A DNA stretch of 53,207 nt from Candidatus Methanoperedens nitratireducens (lineage in GTDB: Archaea > Halobacteriota > Methanosarcinia > Methanosarcinales > Methanoperedenaceae), in assembly GCA_020724545.1 (NCBI GenBank), contig DYGR01000004.1, positions 1 to 53,207 of the forward strand, in the 5' to 3' direction. The notes beneath the pieces were generated by a model, which saw nothing but the letters and a program-made list of their open reading frames with translations, searched no databases and was not told where the DNA came from. Each line of letters opens with the position of its first letter. The stretch's first letter is position 1. Shown piece after piece: positions 43,481-50,991 of the stretch. Both the position numbers and the translations under genes were made by a program.

Positions 43481-44554
43481 TTACAACTCTGTGCGCTCTG
43501 CGTAATGAATAAGATTCTTAGCGCTGCGCTCCGTTTTTTTGCTTGACAGCCTTTCGATGATCTGCGTCTTCGGGGATTTGGGGTTCTCAACCATGAACCC
43601 GCCTCTTAGCGCCCCATAATAGATCGATCTTCCAATCTCGCTCCTTATTATCACGGTAGTCCAGCCTGCGGGCGACCCGGCGCTTCCTACGGAGATGTCG
43701 GCATACTTTGAAGTAAAATCAGTACAGATGCGGCAGTTGGGCCTGATGAATCTCTTTATTTCGGCATGTTCGATTAGGATCTTACTTCCGTCAGTAAAGC
43801 TTATGATGAGACCGTTTCTGGTCATCCTGAACTTCTTAGCATTTTGCATGTCCATCTTTTTTTTGAGGTACTCTGTAAGTTTACTATCGAACTGTTCCAT
43901 ACAGAAAAGCCCGATAGTGAATTCAATACAATCAGACGGTTCAAGTACTGCTCCCTCCAGATCAGGCATCTGCATATTTCTGAGGGCAAGTACCTGGCAT
44001 GGTGTACCCACGAGCCCCAACCTTGTTAGGTGGTTGCGCATATTGCCGTTTCTGGAATCGGAAAGAAGCGCCTGGTAGGTAGGTGATGGGGAATACCGCA
44101 CGCCAGCTGAAGAAATAAGCTCATCATAAGTTGTTGCGATCATAGGGACGGGTTTCAGGTCTTTCACGCCAGATACCACAGCGCCGTTGATCAGACCTTT
44201 ATTCAGCACATACCACAGAATGCTGGTCGTTACTCCACCGTCCTGGCACACATTCAGTATACCTTCATCTGTACTTCTGGCTGAGCGGATAAGAGCATGT
44301 CTGTTGAGGATGTCCCATTCCTTTTGAAGCTTTGAAGATATCTCCCCTGCCCTGGGACACACAATATTACATAACTGGCAGCTTGCACATTCCTGTCTCA
44401 TGACAGGGTGTCCATCAAAAGCTATGTTCTCAAGGCGGCACATCACAGTACATATGCTGCAACCTGTACAGAGTTCCTTATCAAGTATATCTGATTTTAA
44501 TTTTCCAAATCCAGTAGCAGGGTCATCATCCAATATATTCCTATCCATATCCAT
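43481..44554 (-). CDS. FrhB/FpoF-family F420-dependent iron-sulfur flavoprotein
   Basis: 357 residues from ATG 44554 (GGAGG 7 bp upstream). Two [4Fe-4S] motifs open it (CTGCSICTVMC; CASCQLCNIVCP), followed by the FrhB N-terminal domain (VCQDGGVTTSILWYVLNKGL) and C-terminal domain (GLVGTPCQVLALRNM, NCRICTDFTSKYADISVGSAG). The family oxidises or reduces coenzyme F420 through FAD and Fe-S. As an orphan gene without hydrogenase or Fpo subunits, its partner is unknown; sulfite reductase, glutamate synthase and HdrA-type partners are known for relatives. Confidence 0.9.
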   Translation of the reverse strand: MDMDRNILDDDPATGFGKLKSDILDKELCTGCSICTVMCRLENIAFDGHPVMRQECASCQLCNIVCPRAGEISSKLQKEWDILNRHALIRSARSTDEGILNVCQDGGVTTSILWYVLNKGLINGAVVSGVKDLKPVPMIATTYDELISSAGVRYSPSPTYQALLSDSRNGNMRNHLTRLGLVGTPCQVLALRNMQMPDLEGAVLEPSDCIEFTIGLFCMEQFDSKLTEYLKKKMDMQNAKKFRMTRNGLIISFTDGSKILIEHAEIKRFIRPNCRICTDFTSKYADISVGSAGSPAGWTTVIIRSEIGRSIYYGALRGGFMVENPKSPKTQIIERLSSKKTERSAKNLIHYAERTEL

Positions 44555-44650
44555 ATCATTTCCTCCATGTCTCAAAATTAATGTTTAAACATTATATTTT
44601 ATTAGAACATATGATAGGTTATTTATACCTTGCGTAATACCGGTGATAAG

Positions 44651-44779
44651 ATGATGCTTAACTCAGTGGTGTTTGACTGCTCGATAGGAGATGGCTGCTT
44701 TGTTTCGCACAGGGTACTTATAGTGGGGACTAATATCATGCTTGCTGGATCATATCGACACAGAACTGCGGATAGCTGA
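44651..44779 (+). pseudogene. Possible Cam-type carbonic anhydrase C-terminal fragment
   Basis: A 42-codon frame reading NSVVFDCSIGDGCFVSHRVL and IVGTNI matches the late turns of gamma carbonic anhydrase beta-helices (hexapeptide I-G-D-G spacing). The usual beginning and metal-binding turns are absent. It is best seen as a relic. The surrounding 372-bp gap between FrhB and the winged-helix gene otherwise holds only promoters and the mini AbrB frame. Confidence 0.4.
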
Positions 44780-44840
44780 GGTTAGTGATTATTACAGAAT
44801 ATGATAAATTATTTAAGCGTATAGAGTATAGAAGCTCTCT

Positions 44841-44927
44841 ATGAGACTAATAGGAAAAGGCAAGGCAAAAGACATCTACCTTGATGATAATGGCGATATT
44901 ATAATCGAATTACAAAAGATTAAATAA
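44841..44927 (+). pseudogene. Mini AbrB-like frame with probable central deletion
   Basis: 28 codons: MRLIGKGKAKDIYLDDNGDI, ending IIELQKIK. The two ends match AbrB-type proteins (compare the intact 48-residue one at 1033-1179, ending NGDIIIKKG), but the middle hairpin is missing. Its TAA shares an A with the ATG of the winged-helix gene (TAATG), so it is either a degenerate leader peptide or a relic that still couples translation. Confidence 0.45.
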
Positions 44928-45226
44928 TGAATATGTATATTTTTGCAATGATGGAGATAGACGAACTTACAAAATGGATTTTAACAGTAGACCGGAGGTT
45001 ACTGGTAATGAGAACAATCCATGAGCATGGACTGATAAAGGCATCAGAGATTGCAGAGAAGACAGGAAGGTCATTGCAGAATATCAGCCGTGCACTGCGG
45101 GAGCTGGAGGAACATGAGCTGATTGAGTGCCTTACCCCCAGGAAGCATACATGGAAGAGATTTATTCTGACCGAAAAAGGTGGGCTGGTATTTGAGAAGC
45201 TCAGGAAAAACCATCTGATTGATTAG
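44927..45226 (+). CDS. MarR/ArsR-type winged-helix regulator
   Basis: 99 residues. The winged helix runs from LTVDRRLLVMRTIHEHGLIK through ASEIAEKTGRSLQNISRALR (recognition helix) to HELIECLTPRKHTWKRFILT (wing). It has no ligand domain. It is the last gene before the Mrp operon, separated by about 100 bp, and could regulate it; that is inference from position only. Internal ATGs (44948, 44951) are possible starts. Confidence 0.82.
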   Translation: MNMYIFAMMEIDELTKWILTVDRRLLVMRTIHEHGLIKASEIAEKTGRSLQNISRALRELEEHELIECLTPRKHTWKRFILTEKGGLVFEKLRKNHLID

Positions 45227-45330
45227 AGATAAAAAAGCCTGAAAAGAAAAACGAAAGGAAAATGAAAAGATTAATATTAAAGATGTACCCTCATGATGCA
45301 GATGACCACAACAGGCACAGGAGATAAGCG

Positions 45331-45843
45331 TTGAAAAGTAAAATCTTTAGTTTCATAGCTACCTTTGTGGTGATGTATCTTTTCTGGCTCCTCAATTCAG
45401 GAGCGTTTGAGATATTCTATCTATCACTGGGTGCTGTCAGTGCCCTTTTCGTCTCCTATGCATTCCACAGCCACTTTATGCTGATAAAGGAATGGCGTTC
45501 TGCCATCGTTTCATTTATCCGCTTTGTGGGATATTTACCCTGGATAGTCTGGCAGATCGCGCTTGCAAACTGGGATGTGGTCAAGAGGGTGTTGAGCCCG
45601 GATATGCCAATCGATCCCCGCATCATATCATTTCAATCCGGATTGAAAAGCGATCTTTCGATGACAACCCTGGCAAATTCCATAACCCTGACCCCTGGCA
45701 CCATAACCATTGATGTGGACAGGGACGGTACATTCTATGTTCACTCAATAGCTCAGGAGCCTGCTGATAATCTTCTCACCACGCCCTGTGAAATGGCTAC
45801 AAGAGTCGGTTATATATTCATAGAATCCGGGAAGTGGAAGTAA
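45331..45843 (+). CDS. mrpE: Mrp antiporter subunit E
   Basis: 170 residues, TTG start behind AGGAG. Two or three spans (FSFIATFVVMYLFWLL; IFYLSLGAVSALFVSYAF; FIRFVGYLPWIVWQIA), then NWDVVKRVLSPDMPIDPRII and LTPGTITIDVDRDGTFYVHS, all MnhE/MrpE signatures. It is the first gene of the antiporter operon, whose membrane complex exchanges Na+ for H+. Confidence 0.93.
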   Translation: MKSKIFSFIATFVVMYLFWLLNSGAFEIFYLSLGAVSALFVSYAFHSHFMLIKEWRSAIVSFIRFVGYLPWIVWQIALANWDVVKRVLSPDMPIDPRIISFQSGLKSDLSMTTLANSITLTPGTITIDVDRDGTFYVHSIAQEPADNLLTTPCEMATRVGYIFIESGKWK

Positions 45844-46106
45844 TGGTCTATTTTGAAGCGTTTATCTGGGTACTGCTTTTAACAACTTCCATTGTTCTGT
45901 ATCGTATAATTAAGGGTCCATCTCCATATGACCGCATGCTCGGTGTGAATGTTATCGGGACAAAGACCATCGTTATCCTGGTACTTATTGGCTATGTGTT
46001 CAATAGGCCTCATTTTTTTGACATAGCCCTGCTCTATGCTATCCTTAATTTCATAGCCACGGTCGTTATCGCAAAGTATATTGAGAGCGGGAGGATATGC
46101 GAATGA
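45843..46106 (+). CDS. mrpF: Mrp antiporter subunit F
   Basis: 87 residues from ATG 45843, which overlaps the mrpE stop (TAATG); a GTG 9 bp upstream is possible. Three spans and the motif IIKGPSPYDRMLGVNVIGTK are typical of MnhF. Small membrane subunit. Confidence 0.93.
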   Translation: MVYFEAFIWVLLLTTSIVLYRIIKGPSPYDRMLGVNVIGTKTIVILVLIGYVFNRPHFFDIALLYAILNFIATVVIAKYIESGRICE

Positions 46107-46453
46107 GTGAGATAACTGAGATATTGAAGTTAGCAATTGTAACCGCTTTCCTGATAGTCGGGGCGTTTCTTATGCTCACAGCCGCAATAGGTCTTGTGCG
46201 GTTTCCTGATGTATATTCCAGAATGCATGCCACAGGCAAGTGCGATACTCTCGGTGTAAGTTTGATGCTCATGGGTCTTGTGATATTTCAGGGCCCTGAT
46301 CTTGTGAGCGTGAAGCTGCTTTTTATAATATTCTTTGTGCTGTTCACAGGTCCTGTTGCAGTCCATGCGCTCTTCAGGGCCGCAATCATCCGCGGCTATA
46401 AGATGTGGACAAGGGAAGGATGGAAGCTCTGGAGAAAGGAGGGGCATGAATGA
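46103..46453 (+). CDS. mrpG: Mrp antiporter subunit G
   Basis: About 116 residues from ATG 46103 (ATGA overlap with mrpF; ATG 46097 also possible). FLMLTAAIGLVRFPDVYSRM, HATGKCDTLGVSLMLMGL and a GPVAVHALFRAA end are MnhG signatures. Three spans. Confidence 0.93.
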   Translation: MSEITEILKLAIVTAFLIVGAFLMLTAAIGLVRFPDVYSRMHATGKCDTLGVSLMLMGLVIFQGPDLVSVKLLFIIFFVLFTGPVAVHALFRAAIIRGYKMWTREGWKLWRKEGHE

Positions 46454-46698
46454 TACTCTCTGTTGATCTAGTGCTGCTTTTGCTTATCCTTGTCCTGGCT
46501 GTGGCGTCTATTATGGTTAAGGACCTCCTCGAGTCTACTGTGCTTTTTGCATGTTTCAGCTTTCTGATGGCTGTTATATGGGTTGAGATGAACTCTGTGG
46601 ATGTTGCCTTTACCGAGGCTGCTGTGGGCGCCGGTGTATCCACCATACTTCTTGTGGCTGCCATAGCCTGCACAGGAAGGTATGAGGAGGAGAGGTAA
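46450..46698 (+). CDS. DUF4040/MbhD-type antiporter subunit
   Basis: 82 residues, three spans: LLLLILVLAVASIMVKDLLE, TVLFACFSFLMAVIWVEM and NSVDVAFTEAAVGAGVSTIL. This is the MbhD domain, equivalent to part of the C-terminal extension of bacterial MrpA. Here it is a separate protein, overlapping mrpG by 4 bp. Confidence 0.88.
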   Translation: MILSVDLVLLLLILVLAVASIMVKDLLESTVLFACFSFLMAVIWVEMNSVDVAFTEAAVGAGVSTILLVAAIACTGRYEEER

Positions 46699-46973
46699 TG
46701 AGGCGTTACCTGGCTATTTTGAGCTGTGCTCTTTTCTTTGCAATTCTTGCTTATGGTGTGCCCGATCTTCCAGATCTTGGCGACCCTGATGCTCCTGCCA
46801 ATAAACATGTAGCGCAGCGGTATATTGAGGGGTCGTATACAGAATCAGGAGTTCCCAATATTGTTACTGCTGTGCTGGCAAACTACAGGGGATACGATAC
46901 TCTGGGTGAGACAGTGGTGATATTCACGGCAGGGACTGCAGTTATGCTTTTGATAAGGAGGAAATGGAATTGA
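46698..46973 (+). CDS. MbhE-type antiporter subunit
   Basis: 91 residues. After a span (YLAILSCALFFAILAYGV) come PDLPDLGDPDAPANKHVAQR, YIEGSYTESGVPNIVTAVLA and YRGYDTLGETVVIFTAGTAV, the MbhE signature corresponding to the end of fused MrpA. It overlaps the preceding gene by 1 bp and the next by 10 bp. Confidence 0.88.
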   Translation: MRRYLAILSCALFFAILAYGVPDLPDLGDPDAPANKHVAQRYIEGSYTESGVPNIVTAVLANYRGYDTLGETVVIFTAGTAVMLLIRRKWN

Positions 46974-47443
46974 AGGCCATATCTGTAACTGAACCCGTGG
47001 TGACAACCAGATCCGTAACAGGATCCATAATATGCAGGACAAGCGCCAGTATCATGGTCCCATTTATACTGCTGTGGGGATTGTATGTGCTCATCCACGG
47101 TGCTTTAGGACCGGGTGGCGGATTCCAGGCAGGCGTTATCCTGGCGGCTGGTTTTATTCTTCATACCGCTGCCTTTGGCCTTAAGGAGACAAAGAAGATA
47201 CTGCCTGTGAAACTGGTCATGGTAATGGCCAGCACTGGACCTCTTATATATGTAGGTGTGGGAATACTTGCCATAATCTTTGGAGGCAACTTTCTTGAAT
47301 ATGGAGTGATCCCGATCGGGCATTCACCTGCTGAAGCGAGCAAATACGGAATAGAGATCGTAGAAGTGGGTATAGGACTTACAGTAATGGCGATAATGGT
47401 CTCCATATTCTATGATATTGCCCTTAGAAAGAAGGTGGAATAG
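46964..47443 (+). CDS. mrpB: Mrp antiporter subunit B
   Basis: 159 residues, four spans. VPFILLWGLYVLIHGALGPG, GGFQAGVILAAGFILH and the GIEIVEVGIGLTVMAIM end are MnhB signatures. The start overlaps mbhE-like by 10 bp. Confidence 0.92.
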   Translation: MELKAISVTEPVVTTRSVTGSIICRTSASIMVPFILLWGLYVLIHGALGPGGGFQAGVILAAGFILHTAAFGLKETKKILPVKLVMVMASTGPLIYVGVGILAIIFGGNFLEYGVIPIGHSPAEASKYGIEIVEVGIGLTVMAIMVSIFYDIALRKKVE

Positions 47444-47800
47444 ATGGTACTGGACATAATTTTTGCAAAATATAACTATATCATATACATCGTACTCATG
47501 ACCATCGGGTTTTACGGCATGATAGGCAAGAGAAACCTCATAAAGAAGCTCATAGGCATGAGTATATTCCAGTATTCCATATTCTTATTCTATGTATCAG
47601 CGGCTGATGTAAGCGGCGGCACGGCACCTATTCTCTTAAAGGAGCCTGCAGTTTATGTAAATCCACTCCCGCATGTACTGATACTTACAGCAATAGTCGT
47701 AGCAGTAAGCACCCTGGCTGTGGGTCTTTCTCTTGTTATACGGATATACAAAGAATTCGGGACACTTGATGAAGATAAGATCATAGAGTTGAGCAGATGA
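47444..47800 (+). CDS. mrpC: Mrp antiporter subunit C (NuoK-like)
   Basis: 118 residues, three spans. GFYGMIGKRNLIKKLIGMSI and the PLPHVLILTAIVVAVSTLAV segment are typical of MnhC/NuoK. It begins at the base after the mrpB stop and overlaps the next gene by 4 bp. Confidence 0.92.
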   Translation: MVLDIIFAKYNYIIYIVLMTIGFYGMIGKRNLIKKLIGMSIFQYSIFLFYVSAADVSGGTAPILLKEPAVYVNPLPHVLILTAIVVAVSTLAVGLSLVIRIYKEFGTLDEDKIIELSR

Positions 47801-49263
47801 TAACCGACCACCTTTCAGTATTAATTATTGCAGTCGGCCTTTTGGGGGCATTCTTCACACCCATCATAGGGTTGATTAGAAAAGAGATGTGCAGTCTCTG
47901 GGCATCCTTTATAACCCTGCTCCAGTTCCTTATAAGTATCTTTCTCCTCTACCAGGTGATAACAGCAGGAAACATAAGCTACTGGCTGGGGGGCTGGGAG
48001 CCTCCATGGGGCATAGAGTATGCGGTTGACCTTCTGAACGCCTTTGTGCTTGTTATTGTGGCAGGTATCTGCTTCTCAGTTTCTATATATGGAAGAAAAA
48101 GCCTTGGGTTTGAGGTCCCGGATAAAGAGCTGCCGCTGTATACGCTGTATATACTTCTCACCACAGGCATGCTGGGCATTGTGGTGACAGGGGATATCTT
48201 CAACCTGTATGTGTTCCTGGAGATAGGCTCTCTGGCAGCCTATGCCATGATCGCTATGGGAGGCAGGCATTCTCTCACAGCAAGCTTCAACTACATGATA
48301 ATGGGTACGGTTTCAGCTTCTTTTATTCTTTTAGGCATAGGCTACCTGTATGTGATGACAGGCACCCTCAACATGGCAGATATCTCAACACTCCTTCCTG
48401 AACTCTACGGAAGGCCGGTCATCCTTGTAGCGATTGCGCTGCTTGTTGTGGGATTGAGCATCAAGACAGCACTGTTCCCGCTCCACACATGGCTTCCTGA
48501 TGCCTATACGCATGCCCCGTCTGCCGTGAGCGCCATGCTCTCAGGTACCTTTACCAAGGTGGGGATATATGCCCTTATCAGGGTGATGTTCACGGTTATA
48601 TCCCCCTCCTATGTGATAGAGACAGTACCTGTGATGAGCATTCTTTCCTGGGTTGCGGCTATCGGCATACTTGCAGGGTCTGTGCTGGCAATAGCCCAGT
48701 ACGATATAAAGCGTATGCTTGCCTATTCAAGTGTAAGCCAGATAGGTTATATATTCCTGGGAATCGGCATGGCAAACAAGCTTGCCATGACAGGGGGAAT
48801 TCTCCATATCCTGAGCCACAGCCTGATGAAAGTCGGGCTTTTCATGGTTGCAGGGGCGATCATCTACCGCACAGGTATCAGGAACATCCACCAGCTAAAA
48901 GGTATGGGTAAAAAGATGCCCTACACAATGGCTGCTTTCGTGATCGGGGCGCTCTCCATGATAGGGATACCTCCCACAATAGGCTTTGCAAGCAAGTTCT
49001 ATCTTGCATGGGGGGCACTGGGAGCAGGAGAATGGGTATTTGTTATAGTTATCCTTTTAAGCAGTCTGCTCACTGCGGTTTACTTCTGGAGGATCTTTGA
49101 GAATGCGTTCTTTGGCGTACACGAGGACATAAAGAAGGATGAAGCGCCCATGAGTATGCTTCTACCCATCCTGGCATTTGCAGCCATAACGGTATTGCTT
49201 GGTCTTTTAGCATCCCTTCCCATAGGGGTAATAGAACAATGGGTAATCGGAGTATTGCCATAG
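47797..49263 (+). CDS. mrpD: Mrp antiporter subunit D (NuoN/M-like), first copy
   Basis: 488 residues, about 14 spans. The proton-antiporter motif HTWLPDAYTHAPSAVSAMLS with FTKVGIYALIRV (conserved lysine) and LAYSSVSQIGYIFLGIG, HILSHSLMKVGLFMVAGAI are diagnostic. It forms one ion-translocating half channel. Confidence 0.93.
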   Translation: MITDHLSVLIIAVGLLGAFFTPIIGLIRKEMCSLWASFITLLQFLISIFLLYQVITAGNISYWLGGWEPPWGIEYAVDLLNAFVLVIVAGICFSVSIYGRKSLGFEVPDKELPLYTLYILLTTGMLGIVVTGDIFNLYVFLEIGSLAAYAMIAMGGRHSLTASFNYMIMGTVSASFILLGIGYLYVMTGTLNMADISTLLPELYGRPVILVAIALLVVGLSIKTALFPLHTWLPDAYTHAPSAVSAMLSGTFTKVGIYALIRVMFTVISPSYVIETVPVMSILSWVAAIGILAGSVLAIAQYDIKRMLAYSSVSQIGYIFLGIGMANKLAMTGGILHILSHSLMKVGLFMVAGAIIYRTGIRNIHQLKGMGKKMPYTMAAFVIGALSMIGIPPTIGFASKFYLAWGALGAGEWVFVIVILLSSLLTAVYFWRIFENAFFGVHEDIKKDEAPMSMLLPILAFAAITVLLGLLASLPIGVIEQWVIGVLP

Positions 49264-49272
49264 GAGAAATAC

Positions 49273-50748
49273 ATGGAAACAGTTACATCGTTTGGCCCGG
49301 GTCTTGCAGTGCTTGTCTCTCTTATCGGAGCAGTCATGATACTCGTGTCTGGCAGGCACCCCAACATCAGGGAGAGTATCTCAGTTATAGCCGGGATCAT
49401 CAAATTCGGGATCGTGGCTTCCATGATCCCTGCTGTCATGGACGGTAAGATCATCGAACTCAAACTGTGGGAGGTATTGCCAAACCTGCCCATAATGTTC
49501 AGAGTGGATGCCTTCGGTCTACTCTTCGGGTTAACCGCATCATTCCTGTGGATATTTACAACTTTCTACTCAATCGGCTACATGCGGACATTGAAGGAGC
49601 ATGCCCAGACAAGATTTTTTTTCTGCTTTGCAGTAGCGCTATCCTCTGTAATAGGCATAGCTTTCTCTGCAAACCTATTCACCCTTTTCATTTTTTATGA
49701 GATACTCACGATCTCAACCTATCCACTGGTCATACATATTGAGACCCGTGATGCCATGGGCGCGGGGAGAAAATACCTCTTATACCTGCTGACTGCCGGT
49801 ATCTTTCTCCTGTTCTCTATCTTGGCCGTGTACCACTACACAGGCACCACGGACTTTGCCCCGGGCGGGATTCTTGCAGATAATGGAATCCCTGTGAACA
49901 TGCTCTACCTGCTGTTTATAACCTTCATGATAGGCTCTGCCAAGGCAGCCTTCATGCCCCTCCACTCCTGGCTCCCAACAGCCATGATAGCCCCAACGCC
50001 GGTAAGTGCATTACTGCATGCCGTGGCAGTTGTAAAGGCAGGGGTATTCACAGCAACAAGGATCATCCTGTATGTCTTTGGCATTGATCTCATGAAGGAA
50101 ACAGGGATCGCCCTTGCAATGGCATATTTTGTAGCATTCACGATCCTGGTTGCATCGCTGTTCGCCCTCACACACGACAACCTGAAGAAAAGACTGGCAT
50201 ACTCCACCATAAGCCAGCTCTCCTATGTTATCCTAGGTGTGGCCATGCTCACACCTGCTGGCATCACAGGGGGAATGCTGCATATTCTAAACCATGCCTT
50301 CATGAAGATCACCCTCTTTTTCTGTGCAGGGGCGATTATCGTGGCATCAGGCAAAGAGAAGATCAGCGAGATGAACGGGATTGCAAGACAGATGCCCCTG
50401 ACGATGATGGCATTTACCATGGGGGCGATCGGTATGGCAGGTACGCCGCCTATGGCAGGTTTCATAAGCAAGTGGTATATGCTGATTAGCTCAGTAGAGA
50501 TAGAGCAGATCCCCCTGCTGTTCGTACTCCTTATAAGTACGCTTCTAAACGTCGCATACTTTGCTCCCATAATCATAAATGCTTTTTTTAAAGAACCTGA
50601 TAAGGAACTATCTTACAAAGAAGCCCCATTATTCATGCTCGTACCGCTGGTACTGACCGGGATAATCTCGCTTGTGATCGGGATCTGGCCTGATGAACTT
50701 CTGGCCATAGTCAGGATTGCGGTACAGAACCTGACAGGAGGTATATAG
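49273..50748 (+). CDS. NuoL/MrpA-like antiporter subunit, second copy
   Basis: 491 residues, about 14 spans. HSWLPTAMIAPTPVSALLHA with VAVVKAGVFTATRI is closer to the NuoL/MrpA N-terminal domain than the first copy. LAYSTISQLSYVILGVAMLT and LNHAFMKITLFFCAGAI follow. It probably takes the MrpA role, with the MbhD- and MbhE-like proteins supplying the parts that are fused in bacterial MrpA. Confidence 0.9.
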   Translation: METVTSFGPGLAVLVSLIGAVMILVSGRHPNIRESISVIAGIIKFGIVASMIPAVMDGKIIELKLWEVLPNLPIMFRVDAFGLLFGLTASFLWIFTTFYSIGYMRTLKEHAQTRFFFCFAVALSSVIGIAFSANLFTLFIFYEILTISTYPLVIHIETRDAMGAGRKYLLYLLTAGIFLLFSILAVYHYTGTTDFAPGGILADNGIPVNMLYLLFITFMIGSAKAAFMPLHSWLPTAMIAPTPVSALLHAVAVVKAGVFTATRIILYVFGIDLMKETGIALAMAYFVAFTILVASLFALTHDNLKKRLAYSTISQLSYVILGVAMLTPAGITGGMLHILNHAFMKITLFFCAGAIIVASGKEKISEMNGIARQMPLTMMAFTMGAIGMAGTPPMAGFISKWYMLISSVEIEQIPLLFVLLISTLLNVAYFAPIIINAFFKEPDKELSYKEAPLFMLVPLVLTGIISLVIGIWPDELLAIVRIAVQNLTGGI

Positions 50749-50991
50749 ATGGGATATGTTGAATACCTGGATAATCCTGATAACATAAAGACCCTCAAGC
50801 GCATATTCTATGCAAGCCTTGCTATCGTTGTGCTGGCTGATTTCTTCATAGACAGGGAAATAGAGTTCTTCTGGGACGCTATACCTGGATTCAATGCCCT
50901 GTACGGCTTCGTATCCTGTGTCCTGATAATCATAGTATCTAAAACCATAGGACATAAATGGCTTATGAAAAAGGAGGACTACTATGATTGA
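50749..50991 (+). CDS. Small membrane protein of the antiporter operon
   Basis: 80 residues, two spans (RIFYASLAIVVLADFFI; ALYGFVSCVLIIIVSKTI) with PGFNALYGF between. It starts at the base after the previous stop and overlaps the next gene by 8 bp. I recall such proteins between NuoL/M-like genes in archaeal and some bacterial Mrp-like operons; it is an accessory subunit of unknown role. Confidence 0.8.
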   Translation: MGYVEYLDNPDNIKTLKRIFYASLAIVVLADFFIDREIEFFWDAIPGFNALYGFVSCVLIIIVSKTIGHKWLMKKEDYYD

